From: CAVSMC01 sp963728935
Lineage (GTDB): Bacteria; Pseudomonadota; Gammaproteobacteria; Burkholderiales; Casimicrobiaceae
Length of the DNA: 64,000 bases
Reading direction: 5' to 3'
Assembly (NCBI GenBank): GCA_963728935.1
Contig: CAVSMC010000002.1
Coordinates: 124,001-188,000 of the forward strand
Below the pieces are notes generated by a model, which searched no databases, had not been told where the DNA came from, and saw only the letters and a program-made list of their open reading frames with translations. The position numbers were made by a program, and so were the translations under genes. The stretch's first letter is position 1. Every line of letters starts with the position of its first letter. This document shows positions 34,135 to 43,133 of the stretch, piece after piece.

Positions 34135-34479
34135 ATGCCTGGCAAGACGGTAAACGACAACGTGCCACGCTACGCGGACATGTTCTCGGCCATGGGCACC
34201 GAGCCGCGGTTGCGCATCATGCGCCTGCTACTGTCGGCTCATCCCGAGGGCCTGGTCGTCGGCGATATTGCCGCCGAGCTGGATGTCCCGAGCTCGACGC
34301 TTTCGCATCACCTCGAGAAGCTCAAGAACGAAGGCCTCGTCAATGTACGTCGCGAAGGCACGTTCCTGCGCTACTCGGCCAACACCACCGCGCTGCAGGA
34401 GCTGCTGGGCTTTCTCTACGCGGAATGCTGCACCCGCAATCGGGCGATCGAACCGCGCCGGATCGTCGCCGGATCCTAA
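34135..34479 (+). CDS. arsR: ArsR-family arsenite-responsive repressor
   Basis: A 114-residue winged-helix protein. The DNA-binding part has EPRLRIMRLLLSAHPEG and the recognition helix SSTLSHHLEKLKNEGLV. An adjacent cysteine pair C98-C99 (YAECCTRN) near the C-terminus resembles the As(III)-binding site of Acidithiobacillus-type ArsR; the third Cys of that site is not evident. The upstream inverted repeat and the arsM gene 15 bp downstream support arsenic sensing. Homodimer, cytoplasmic. Confidence 0.92.
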   Translation: MPGKTVNDNVPRYADMFSAMGTEPRLRIMRLLLSAHPEGLVVGDIAAELDVPSSTLSHHLEKLKNEGLVNVRREGTFLRYSANTTALQELLGFLYAECCTRNRAIEPRRIVAGS

Positions 34480-34494
34480 CGAAAGGGATCGACC

Positions 34495-35343
34495 ATGACC
34501 GCATCAACCGACGTCAAGGAAGTCGTACGCGAGAAATACGGACAAGGCGCACGGCGTGTCCGCGACGGCCAAGGCGGTTGCTGCAGCTCGCGCGCCACGC
34601 TCGACTGCTGTGACCCGATCACATCGAACCTCTACGACGCTGACCAAGCCGGAGCAGTGCCGGCGGAAGCGATGCAGGCCTCGCTCGGATGCGGCAATCC
34701 GACCGCGCTCGCCGAGTTGAAGGCGGGCGAGACCGTGCTCGATCTGGGATCCGGCGGCGGGATCGATGTATTGCTTTCGGCGAAGCGCGTCGGTCCAACC
34801 GGCAAGGCGTACGGCCTCGACATGACGGACGACATGCTCGCGCTCGCCGAAGAGAACCGGCGCAACAGCGGCTTGACCAACGTCGAATTCCTGAAGGGCG
34901 AGATCGAGCACATTCCGCTGCCCGACAATACGGTCGATGTGATCATCTCGAACTGTGTGATCAATCTGTCGGGGGACAAGGATCAGGTGCTGAAGGAAGC
35001 CTTCCGTGTGCTGCGTCCGGGCGGCCGCGTCGCGGTCTCCGACGTCGTGGTGCGCGGTGAAGTGCCGCCCGGGATCCGCAAGAGCATGGAGCTCTGGGTC
35101 GGCTGTGTCGCAGGTGCGCTTTCCGATCGCGAATATGCCGACAAGCTCGCGAGCGCGGGATTCGAGAACATCGACATCGAGGTTACGCGGGTGTACGACG
35201 CCGGCGACGCGCGCGCGTTTCTTGCCGCCGAAGGACTCGACGACGACGCGCTGGTACGCGAAGTCGACGGCAAGTTCGTGAGCGCGTTCGTGCGCGCGAC
35301 CAAGCCCGCGAGCTGCGGCGCGCCCGCCTGTTGCTCGCGCTGA
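34495..35343 (+). CDS. arsM: Arsenite S-adenosylmethionine methyltransferase
   Basis: A 282-residue enzyme. The SAM motif I is VLDLGSGGGIDVLLSAKRVG. Cysteines expected to bind As(III) are C66 (LGCGNP), C154 (ISNCVINL) and C204 (WVGCVAG); extra Cys pairs occur at 29-30, 38-39 and 279-280. It methylates arsenite to volatile or less retained methyl-arsenicals. It is co-transcribed with arsR (AAAGGG before the ATG). With the ACR3 pump lost, methylation may be the main local arsenic defence. Confidence 0.95.
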   Translation: MTASTDVKEVVREKYGQGARRVRDGQGGCCSSRATLDCCDPITSNLYDADQAGAVPAEAMQASLGCGNPTALAELKAGETVLDLGSGGGIDVLLSAKRVGPTGKAYGLDMTDDMLALAEENRRNSGLTNVEFLKGEIEHIPLPDNTVDVIISNCVINLSGDKDQVLKEAFRVLRPGGRVAVSDVVVRGEVPPGIRKSMELWVGCVAGALSDREYADKLASAGFENIDIEVTRVYDAGDARAFLAAEGLDDDALVREVDGKFVSAFVRATKPASCGAPACCSR

Positions 35344-35421
35344 ACCACACGATCGCGGGGAGCGACGACGGCTCCGCGCGCCACAGTCCGATCGATCGCC
35401 TATGCTCTTCGGCGTGCATGT

Positions 35422-36563
35422 TCAGGACCGGCTACCGCCTGAATCAGTAGCGAGCTCACGCATCGCCGCCGGGTCGAGCCGCACGCCGAGTCCCGGTCCG
35501 CGCGGAACGTCGAAACGGCCGTCGCGCGCCGCCGGCGACGCACCGCCGACCAGCTTGTCGAACAGCGGCGTCTCTGCGTACTGGATCTCGAGGCGGTCGA
35601 GCGCGACGGCGATCGCGCACACGTGCAAGCTCGCCGCATGGCTCACCGGGCTTGTTCGGATTGTGCGGCGAGAACGCCGCGCCGGCACGGCCGATCGCCT
35701 CGGCGACGCGCAACATCTCGCGCAACCCGCCGGCGTACTTCACGTCGGGCATCAGCACGTCGAGGGCGCCGGCAGCTAGATACGGCGCGAAGCCGCCAAC
35801 GAGCGACATCTCCTCGCATCCCGCGAGCCGCACGCCGCGCGCATTGGCGAACGCGCGCAGCCTAACGATCGTCGGGACCATCTCGGGCGATTCCGGCACC
35901 GGGCACTCGAGCCAGTGCAACGCGAGCGGTTCGCATTCACGCAGTACCGTTCGCGCAGCCGTTTCGTTCAGACGCCAATGGCAGTCGACCATCACGTCGA
36001 CACTCGCACCGACGGCGTCGCGTACCGCCGCGATGCGGGCGAGACCCGCGTCGAGGCCCGCAGCGGGCGCGCTCATGGCGTCGCCATAAAGCGTCACTTC
36101 GTCGAACGGTGCGAGCTTGACCGCGCGGAATCCCGCCGCGACCGCGTCTCGGGCGCGTTCTGCGAACCCTTGCGGCGTCCGCGCCGACACGCTGCGGTTG
36201 ATGTTGGCGTACGCGTCGACGCTCGCTCGACGCGCGCTGCCGAGCCAAGTGCTCAATGCTACACCGGCGTGCTGCGCCGAGAGGTCGCTCACCGCCTGGT
36301 CGACCGCCGACACGGCCGCGAACTGCGGCAACGACGCCGCGGACGTGCGCGCCGCGTCGAGATCGATCGCATCGGGCGAACGCCCCGACGACATCCCGCT
36401 CGCGTGCTCGCAGCGCCGCTTCGACAAGACTTTCGCGGCCGAGCAGCGTCGCCTCGCCGGTGCCGATGCGTCCTTCGGAATCGACCAGCTCGACAAATGT
36501 CCAGACGGTCTTCGGCGTGATCGAGAGCCGATGCCAGCGCATCGTTTCGACGATGGCGTCCAT
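35422..36563 (-). pseudogene. Frameshifted enolase-superfamily (mandelate racemase type) gene
   Basis: The gene would start at ATG 36563 (MDAIVETMRWHRLSITPKTV) and end at 35422. The frame shifts near 36400, after the GRESLVEAALRARE region, and again near 35660, after AAFSPHNP. Between these, catalytic-barrel pieces are intact: AVDQAVSDLSAQHAG, FRAVKLAPFDEV, VDVMVDCHWRLNE, EPLALHWLECP and LMPDVKYAGGLREM. The product would be a sugar-acid dehydratase or racemase. Two separate shifts make a sequencing error less likely than decay, but they should be checked on reads. Confidence 0.85.
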
Positions 36564-36564
36564 G

Positions 36565-36795
36565 TTAGAAGCCGCAGCGCGGCTCGGGAAGCCCGCCGAC
36601 GTCGGTGCGAATCGCGAATAGCGCGCCGGCGTCCGGCTCGGCACGAAGCTGCGAATCATCGAGCCGCTGTCGCGCGGTGGTGACGTAGAGCGTGCGCAAG
36701 TCGGCGTCTCCGAACGCGCACGAAGTCGGGATCGCAACATCTGTCGGAAAACGGCAAACGTCCATCGTCCACGTGCATGTTGCCCAGAGCCGGCC
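36565..36795 (-). pseudogene. SMP-30/gluconolactonase 3' fragment
   Basis: The last 77 codons of an SMP-30 lactonase are readable: AIPTSCAFGDADLRTLYVTT and LRAEPDAGALFAIRTDVGGL, ending at TAA just before the enolase ATG. Upstream of about 36795 the frame has no family similarity. Intact SMP-30 proteins have about 290 residues and hydrolyse sugar lactones, often beside an enolase-family dehydratase, so this was once a sugar-acid operon. Confidence 0.8.
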
Positions 36796-36964
36796 GACTT
36801 TGCATATGACTTGCATCATGTGCGGACGCTCTTCCCTGCGCCGATCACGACGTCGATCAATTGAGGGACGCTGAGCGCAGAAGCGCTCGCTCCGATCGCG
36901 TTCACGTGCCACTCGCGATGACCCTTCGAGAAGAAGCTCGGGGCGGTCGCCCGCCCCGCCCTCG

Positions 36965-37462
36965 TCACCCTGCGCACGCGCCGAACCGCATCCCGCGAGC
37001 ACCCATCATGCCGAAGTGCTGGTCGGCGACGCTCTTCTGCTCCGGCGTGAGCACTGCGTACAAAGCGTTGAACGCGTTTGTCATGGTTGCCGTCGCTTGA
37101 GCGCGCTGCTGCATCGCGCTCGCGCGTTGCGCCATGCGCTCCGGCGCGGTGCCCGCGCTTGCCAGCATTTGGCCGCGCATCGCCTGCATGTCCGTGGCCT
37201 GCTGCTTGGCCGCGGTGGTGAATGCCTGCCACGCGCTCTCCTGGCTGGATGTGATTTTGAGCAGCGCCTTCAGATCGCTCAGCCGCGAGTCGACGACTGT
37301 CGTGGGGTCGAACCCCGCCATCGGCCCATGCCCCGGTCCCATGCCCATGCCCGGTCCAAAGCCCGGACCCATGCCGCCGAACGGCTGGGCGTACGTAGCC
37401 GCGGCGACCGCTAGCGCGACGCCGGCAGCAAGGCCGGCGACAACAGCGCGAATCCTTCTCAT
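36965..37462 (-). CDS. Spy/CpxP-like periplasmic protein
   Basis: A 165-residue exported protein. A signal peptide (about 1-25) is followed by a Gly/Met/Pro-rich stretch (FGGMGPGFGPGMGMGPG), then a helical region with SDLKALLKITSSQESAWQAF and LTPEQKSVADQHF, the LTxxQ motif of the Spy/CpxP family. Such proteins are ATP-independent chaperones induced by envelope or metal stress. The Met/His-rich leader could bind copper (inference). GGAGA precedes the ATG. It is divergent from a two-component system, with a large palindrome between them. Confidence 0.88.
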   Translation of the reverse strand: MRRIRAVVAGLAAGVALAVAAATYAQPFGGMGPGFGPGMGMGPGHGPMAGFDPTTVVDSRLSDLKALLKITSSQESAWQAFTTAAKQQATDMQAMRGQMLASAGTAPERMAQRASAMQQRAQATATMTNAFNALYAVLTPEQKSVADQHFGMMGARGMRFGACAG

Positions 37463-37592
37463 CGTGCATCTCCAATGGGTGGTGAATGAATCTGTTCGAA
37501 GAGGGCTATCGGAACCGCCAGTCCCTGCTTCGCAACAGTTATGATTTCAACACCGCCATGTAAGCCCATCATGTCAAGGCAGGGCCTTTTGG

Positions 37593-37632
37593 TAGCGCAG
37601 TGTGACAAAACACCAATTGACACACTGCGTTA
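37593..37632. promoter_or_regulatory. Inverted repeat between spy-like gene and response regulator
   Basis: The arms TAGCGCAGTGTG (37593-37604) and CACACTGCGTTA (37621-37632) match at 11 of 12 positions around a 16-base spacer. The centre is about 70 bp before the response-regulator ATG and about 150 bp before the spy-like ATG. The length and position fit a regulator operator; a two-component regulator acting on both genes is likely but unproven. Confidence 0.6.
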
Positions 37633-37677
37633 CCCTTCTCTTGCCCGCCTTACCGGGAACCAGCCGACAATTGCGCC

Positions 37678-38403
37678 ATGGACGCGCCCGATCACATCCT
37701 GATCGTCGACGACGACGCTGAAATTCGGAGCCTCCTCTCGCAATATCTGGAGAAGAATGGCTTGCGCGTGGCGGCTGTCGCCGAAGGCCGTGCAATGTGG
37801 CAGGCGCTTGACGCATTACGGATCGATCTGATCGTGCTCGACCTGATGCTGCCGGGTGACGATGGCCTTACGCTTTGCCGCAACCTGCGCGCGAAGTCGT
37901 CCGATATCCCCGTCATCATGCTCACGGCGCGCGGCGAAGCAACCGACCGCATCGTCGGCCTCGAGATGGGCGCCGACGATTACCTGGCCAAACCCTTCAA
38001 TGCGAGGGAGCTGCTCGCCCGCATCAAGGTGGTCCTGCGCCGCGCGCGCAGCCTGCCGCATAACCTGCGGCCCGACGATGCGCAGCACATCCGGTTTGCC
38101 GATTGGGTACTCGACACGGTCCATCGGCAGCTCGTTTCCGCGGCGGGCGTCGTGACGCCGCTTTCCGGCACGGAATACCGGTTGCTTCGGATTTTTCTCA
38201 ATCACCCGAACCGCGTGCTCAACCGCGATCAGCTCGTCGACCTCACGCAAGGCAAGGAGGCGGACCCGTTCGATCGCAGCATCGACGTGCAAGTGAGCCG
38301 CCTACGTCAGCGTCTGGGCGACGATTCGCGCGAGCCACGCCTGATCAAAACCGTGCGCGGCGAAGGCTACGTCCTCGCGGCAGCGATGAGCACCGAGCGG
38401 TGA
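37678..38403 (+). CDS. OmpR-family response regulator
   Basis: A 241-residue regulator. The receiver (about 5-120) has the acidic pocket DDDAE, phosphoacceptor D55 (IVLDLMLPGDDG) and the Lys in LAKPFNARE. The C-terminal winged helix has LSGTEYRLLRIFLNHPNR and SRLRQRLGDDSREPRLIKTV. It starts at ATG 37678 and its stop shares one base with the kinase ATG (TGATG). OmpR-like proteins bind DNA as dimers at direct or inverted repeats; the palindrome 45 bp upstream is the obvious candidate. Confidence 0.95.
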   Translation: MDAPDHILIVDDDAEIRSLLSQYLEKNGLRVAAVAEGRAMWQALDALRIDLIVLDLMLPGDDGLTLCRNLRAKSSDIPVIMLTARGEATDRIVGLEMGADDYLAKPFNARELLARIKVVLRRARSLPHNLRPDDAQHIRFADWVLDTVHRQLVSAAGVVTPLSGTEYRLLRIFLNHPNRVLNRDQLVDLTQGKEADPFDRSIDVQVSRLRQRLGDDSREPRLIKTVRGEGYVLAAAMSTER

Positions 38404-39842
38404 TGCACTTGTTGCCCCAATCGCTGTTTGGCCGCCTGATGCTCGTGCTCGCGAGCGGCTTGATCGTCGCGCAACTGTTGAGCGCAGCGCTCAACCTCGC
38501 CGAGCGCGATACTGCACTTGTCCGCGCGATGGGGATGCAGCCCGCGCAGCGCATCGCCGATGTGGTCAGGTTGCTCGACTCGTTGAGTCCAACCGAACGT
38601 GCGCGCATCGTTGCGATTCTCAACGTCCCGCCGCTCGTGGTCTCACTCGATCGCGCGCCCGTGCCCGAGGATTCGGTGTCGACGGGTGGCGTTCACGCCG
38701 CGATGTTCGCTGCGGTCTTGAACGCCGCGTTGGGCGACGATCGCACGATTCGACTAACGATGAGCGGATCTAACTCCGCATGGGGTCCCGGACGGCAAGC
38801 GGCTGGCCGGTTTCCTCCGATGTACGCACCGATCGGCCCGCTCGGCATGCATCGATTTCCGCCCGATGGTGTCTCGATCCTCACTCAGGTTCGCCTGCAG
38901 GATGGAACCTGGGCGAGCTTCGACACCCAGCTTCCGCAGCAGGCGGCGAGTTTGCCGTGGCGATTGCTGCTGACATTGGCGATCCTGCTCGCCGCAGTGC
39001 TCGTGCTCTCCTACATCGCGGTACGCTGGGTTACACGCCCGCTACATGTACTCGCCTCGGCCGCGGACCAACTCGGCCACGACATCAACCGGCCGCCGTT
39101 ACCGGAAAGCGGTCCGATCGAGGTGAGCCGCGCCGCGCGCGCCTTCAACACGATGCAGGCTCGCCTGATCGAATTCCTCGACGAACGCACGCGGCTCCTT
39201 ACGGCCATGTCGCACGACCTCAAGACACCGCTCACACGGATGCGCTTGCGTACCGAGCTGCTCGACAACGACAGCCTGCGCGAGAAGTTTGAGAAGGACC
39301 TTGTCGAGATGGAAACGATGGTGACGCAGACGCTGGAATTCATGCGAGGTCTCAGCCAGCGCGAGCCGGAGCAACCGGTGAACGTCATGGGGCTGCTCGA
39401 AAGCTTGCAGGCCGATAACGAAGCGATGGGGCGAAATGTTGCCATCGACGGTAGCGTCACGCATCCCTTGCTTGCCGAGCCGCAGCTTCTGAAGCGCTGC
39501 ATTTCCAACCTGGTCGACAACGCCACCGTCTATGGTGAGCGCGCGGAGATACACGTCGAGGAAAATGCGCTTGGCTTGACCATTCTCGTTCGCGACCATG
39601 GCCCCGGGATAGGGGACAGCGAACTCGAGAAGGTGTTCGAGCCGTTCTATCGACTCGAGGGCTCACGCAACCGCGAGACCGGCGGAACAGGACTTGGACT
39701 CAGCATCGCGCGAAGCATCGCCCGCGCGCACGGCGGCGATGTGTCGCTTCGCAACCACGAGAATGGCGGATTGGAGGCGACCCTGACCTTGCCGTTGCGC
39801 TCAGCACGCGCTTCCGGTGATGCATTGCAAGTCCCAGGGTAA
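38403..39842 (+). CDS. EnvZ-type sensor histidine kinase
   Basis: A 479-residue membrane kinase. TM1 lies at 9-30 and TM2 at 186-208, enclosing a periplasmic sensor (31-185) with an odd Pro/Gly/Met-rich stretch (RFPPMYAPIGPLGMHRFPP). HAMP follows (about 208-260). The phosphorylated His is H271 (LTAMSHDLKTPLTRMR). The ATPase has LVDNATVYG, DHGPGIGDSE and GGTGLGLSIARSIA. The periplasmic Met/His-rich part could sense a metal such as copper, consistent with the divergent spy-like gene; that is inference. It starts at ATG 38403, overlapping the regulator stop. Confidence 0.93.
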   Translation: MHLLPQSLFGRLMLVLASGLIVAQLLSAALNLAERDTALVRAMGMQPAQRIADVVRLLDSLSPTERARIVAILNVPPLVVSLDRAPVPEDSVSTGGVHAAMFAAVLNAALGDDRTIRLTMSGSNSAWGPGRQAAGRFPPMYAPIGPLGMHRFPPDGVSILTQVRLQDGTWASFDTQLPQQAASLPWRLLLTLAILLAAVLVLSYIAVRWVTRPLHVLASAADQLGHDINRPPLPESGPIEVSRAARAFNTMQARLIEFLDERTRLLTAMSHDLKTPLTRMRLRTELLDNDSLREKFEKDLVEMETMVTQTLEFMRGLSQREPEQPVNVMGLLESLQADNEAMGRNVAIDGSVTHPLLAEPQLLKRCISNLVDNATVYGERAEIHVEENALGLTILVRDHGPGIGDSELEKVFEPFYRLEGSRNRETGGTGLGLSIARSIARAHGGDVSLRNHENGGLEATLTLPLRSARASGDALQVPG

Positions 39843-39891
39843 TCGGCACTATTGACGGCCGGCCAACATCCACGGCTTACCGCAACCACCC

Positions 39892-40341
39892 TTGCGCTCC
39901 TTGCCCTACCGCCTACACGATTCCGCGCAGCCCTTTCTGCGCGGCAACCGACTCGATCGCGTGGAATGGGCGGGCGCATTCGGCGACTTGGGCACATTGA
40001 CCCCGTTGGTCGTCGCGTACATCAGCATGCTGAGCCTCGACCCGTTCGGCGTTTTGTTTTCGTTCGGATTGGCGATGATCGTGTGCGGCGTCGTCTATCG
40101 CACGCCGTTTCCGGTGCAGCCGATGAAGGCGGTCGGCGCGATCGCGACCACGCAGGCAGCGCAGACGCTCACGATAACCGCAGGCGCGGTGTACGCCGCG
40201 AGTCTGGCAAGCGGCGTGATCTGGCTCCTCGTAGGTCTCACCGGCGCCGCGAAAAGAGTCACCCGGCTCATCGGCCGCCCCGTCGCAGTCGGCATCATCT
40301 TGGCCGGCGCCGTCGGAGCGTCGGACTCAGGACATCCTTGA
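39892..40341 (+). pseudogene. Truncated molybdate/sulfate transporter (MOT1-like)
   Basis: A 149-residue open frame encodes the N-terminal part of a MOT1/SulP-related transporter: EWAGAFGDLGTLTPLVVAY and YRTPFPVQPMKAVGAIATT are its hallmark motifs. After AVGIILAGAVG the similarity ends and a stop follows, while intact members have about 350-400 residues. The start codon (TTG at 39892) has no ribosome site. The missing half is not found before fadD, so the gene is a 3'-truncated remnant. Confidence 0.75.
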
Positions 40342-40455
40342 TCAGGCGAAGCCAAGCTCGATGGTTCGACCATCCCTCCGCTTGCGCTCAACCTTCGCCG
40401 CCGACCCGCAGCGAGCTTGGACTCGAGCGGATCGACGATTGGTACAGGAGTAAAC

Positions 40456-42141
40456 ATGACGAACAAGAACTGGCTCAGGTGCTACCCCGTCGGCATGCCT
40501 GCCGAGATCGACGCCGATTTGTTCACTTCCGTCCCCGACATGCTCGAACGGATCACGCTCAAATTCGCCGATAAACCAGCCTATCACAACCTCGGCCATA
40601 CGATCAGCTACGCAGCGCTCGAGCAGTTGTCGCGCGAGTTTGCCGCGTTCCTTCAGGGGCTGCGGGGCATGACCGCAGGCGAGCGCGTCGCCATCATGTC
40701 TCCGAACCTGCTGCAATACCCGGTGGCGTTGTTCGGCATCCTGCGCGCCGGCATGATCGTGGTGAATGTCAATCCGCTGTACACACCGCGCGAGCTAGAG
40801 CATCAGCTGAAAGACTCTGGTGCCAAAGCGATCGTGGTTCTCGAAAATTTTGCGAGCGTCTTGCAGCAAGTGCTCGCGAAAACTCGGATCGAACATGTAA
40901 TCACCACACAGGTCGGCGACTTGCTGTCGCCGCCCAAGCGCCTGGTTGTCAATACGGTCATCAAGAAGGTGAAGAAGCTGGTGCCCCCCTGGCACATCGA
41001 GGGCGCCATCAACTTCCGCACCGCGCTCGCGCGAGGCGCGGCGACCTCGTTCAAGCCGGTCGAGGTAACGGGTGAGGACATCGCGTTTCTTCAATACACC
41101 GGCGGCACCACGGGCATTTCGAAGGGCGCGATGCTTACCCACCGGAACATTGTTGCGAACCTGGAGCAGACCGGTGTGTGGATCTCCGGCAGCTTCAAGG
41201 AAGGCACCGAAATCGTCATCGCGCCGTTGCCGATGTATCACATCTTCTGCCTGACCTCGACGATGTCGTTCATGAAATGGGGCAGCCTGATCGTGCTCAT
41301 CACCAATCCTCGCGACATGCGCGGCTTCGTCAAGGAGCTAGGTAGTTGGAAATGGAGCGTATTGACCGGCGTGAATACGCTATTCAACGGCCTCCTGAAT
41401 ACACGGGGATTCGATCGGCTCGACTTCTCCGCGCTGAAGGTGGTGGTCGGCGGCGGCGCAGCAGTGCAGAGACCCGTGGCCGAGCGTTGGCAGCGAGTAA
41501 CCGGGGGTTACATTACCGAAGCCTACGGCCTGACCGAAGCTTCACCTGGCGTGTGCGCCAATCCCCTGAACACCCCCTGGAACGGCGCGATCGGCCTCCC
41601 ATTCCCTTCCACCGACGTGTCGATTCGCGACGACGGGTTCAATGAGCTCCCGGTGTGGACCGGCGAGGGCGACATCGAGGAGCATACCGGCGAACTTTGC
41701 GTGCGCGGCCCGCAAGTCATGAAGGGCTACTGGAACCAGCCGGCGGAAACGGCCAAGGTAATTCAGGACGGCTGGCTGAAGACGGGTGACGTCGGCTATG
41801 TGAACGCTGACGGTTATTTCACGATCACCGATCGCAAGAAGGACATGATCCTGGTGTCCGGATTCAACGTCTATCCCAACGAGGTCGAGAGCGTGATAGC
41901 GACACACCCCGGCGTGCTAGAGTGCGGTGCGGTAGGTGTGCCCAATGAAAAGACCGGCGAGGCAGTGAAGGTGGTAATCGTGAGGAAGAATCCGGACCTC
42001 ACGAAAGAAGCGGTGATGGAGCACTGCAGGAGCCAGCTCATCGCTTACAAACTCCCGCGGCACGTGGAGTTCCGCGACACCTTGCCGAAAACGTCGATCG
42101 GGAAGATCCTGCGGCGCGAGTTGCGCGACGAGGCGAAATAG
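40456..42141 (+). CDS. fadD: Long-chain fatty acyl-CoA synthetase
   Basis: A 561-residue adenylate-forming enzyme. AMP-binding motifs are YTGGTTGISKGAMLTHRN (near 215-232), the A5-type YGLTEASPGVC, and the A7/A8-type WLKTGDVGYVNADGYFTITD with DRKKDMILVSGFNVYPNEVE; the catalytic Lys is in LPKTSIGKILRRELRD. It activates fatty acids with ATP and CoA for beta-oxidation. CAGGAG five bases before ATG 40456 sets the start, 39 bases into the open frame. Monocistronic; the upstream gene is a transporter remnant. Confidence 0.95.
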   Translation: MTNKNWLRCYPVGMPAEIDADLFTSVPDMLERITLKFADKPAYHNLGHTISYAALEQLSREFAAFLQGLRGMTAGERVAIMSPNLLQYPVALFGILRAGMIVVNVNPLYTPRELEHQLKDSGAKAIVVLENFASVLQQVLAKTRIEHVITTQVGDLLSPPKRLVVNTVIKKVKKLVPPWHIEGAINFRTALARGAATSFKPVEVTGEDIAFLQYTGGTTGISKGAMLTHRNIVANLEQTGVWISGSFKEGTEIVIAPLPMYHIFCLTSTMSFMKWGSLIVLITNPRDMRGFVKELGSWKWSVLTGVNTLFNGLLNTRGFDRLDFSALKVVVGGGAAVQRPVAERWQRVTGGYITEAYGLTEASPGVCANPLNTPWNGAIGLPFPSTDVSIRDDGFNELPVWTGEGDIEEHTGELCVRGPQVMKGYWNQPAETAKVIQDGWLKTGDVGYVNADGYFTITDRKKDMILVSGFNVYPNEVESVIATHPGVLECGAVGVPNEKTGEAVKVVIVRKNPDLTKEAVMEHCRSQLIAYKLPRHVEFRDTLPKTSIGKILRRELRDEAK

Positions 42142-42481
42142 TAGCGGCATTCTTTGCGTCCAACTGCGACGTGCCGAGGTCGCTGACCAGGGCATGCCGC
42201 GTTAGCTGCTGCCGAGGGCCGTTGGAAGCGTCACCGTCCGCGTCGACCGGGGCGCTTACCACCTCGAACCGACCCGAGCAGCCCCGAGCTCGAAGGTTGA
42301 GGGTGGTAGAGGACGCCGTGCAGTTGCGCCATCAGCATCACCTTGTCAGCGTCGATGATCGAAGGCAAAGTCGTGCGCAGATTCGAGGGCCTGGATGTCG
42401 GTGACCGGGAAATCCGATCGGATACATCCAGGAGTCCCGAGATGAATCTTGCTGTTTGTGAACGGCAGAAAGGGCAATTAC

Positions 42482-42634
42482 ATGGCAACGCACCACAAAC
42501 CACGCGGACCGCAACCCATACCCACCGAGCAAGATGTTTTGGCGCGGATGCCGAAACCGCGCCCGTCCAGCGTCGAGCCGAACAAGAGCGTCGAGCCCCC
42601 GACGAAGCCCAAAGCGAAGGAGCCTTCGAAGTAA
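42482..42634 (+). CDS. Small basic Pro/Lys-rich protein
   Basis: A 50-residue open frame with AAAGGG seven bases before its ATG. Sequence begins MATHHKPRGPQPIPTEQD and ends in a Lys/Pro-rich tail (PPTKPKAKEPSK). No family is recognised and no signal is present. It lies in a gap of about 990 bp between fadD and the gamma-glutamyltransferase gene. A real short gene is possible because of the ribosome site and composition, but it could be chance. Confidence 0.4.
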   Translation: MATHHKPRGPQPIPTEQDVLARMPKPRPSSVEPNKSVEPPTKPKAKEPSK

Positions 42635-42717
42635 GCGGGCGGGTCTGCGCGGTCAGCGCGCGCTCAGTCTGGAGGCCCGCGAGAATTCTCGTGTCTGAGC
42701 CGTGCAGTTGAAATCGT

Positions 42718-42845
42718 CCGCGCGTCACCACGAAGCGATCTTCGAACTGTATAGCGAACCGAGCTTTCGCGGCATGCCAGGCAATCGGCGGGTTCTTCCA
42801 CTTCGCAGTGATGCTGCGCAGCGCCAGCCAGATCAGTTGGTTGCC
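42718..42845 (-). mobile_element. IS256-family transposase C-terminal fragment
   Basis: On the minus strand about 43 codons read GNQLIWLALRSITAKWKNPP and then WHAAKARFAIQFEDRF, the end of an IS256-family (mutator-type) transposase. The remainder of the element, its ends and the catalytic DDE region are absent. Confidence 0.65.
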
Positions 42846-43133
42846 GCTTCATCACTGGGGAAGTGACCGCACCCGGGAACGCGAGGAGCGGCATCACCTG
42901 CTCCGAGGCACCGGGGACTGGGCGGATGCGTGTCTGCGTCCCGCCACCTTTGTTGCCGCGCCGGTCTTGCGCTTCGCCGCGCGTTTCTTCGAGCTATTCG
43001 TGCGCGCGACGGTGCCGGCGGCGGTGAATGCGCCGCCGGAGCGTGCCGGAGCCGGGGCGACTCGCGCGGATTGGAGCGTACTCGAGATGCATCGTCCAGG
43101 GCGGCGTATGCTTTAAGCGTCGAGGAGGTCGTC

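Noticed and set aside
42930..43133. A 68-codon extension at the start of the gamma-glutamyltransferase gene
   Set aside because: GAGGAGGT right before ATG 43134 and the family start motif soon after show the shorter start.
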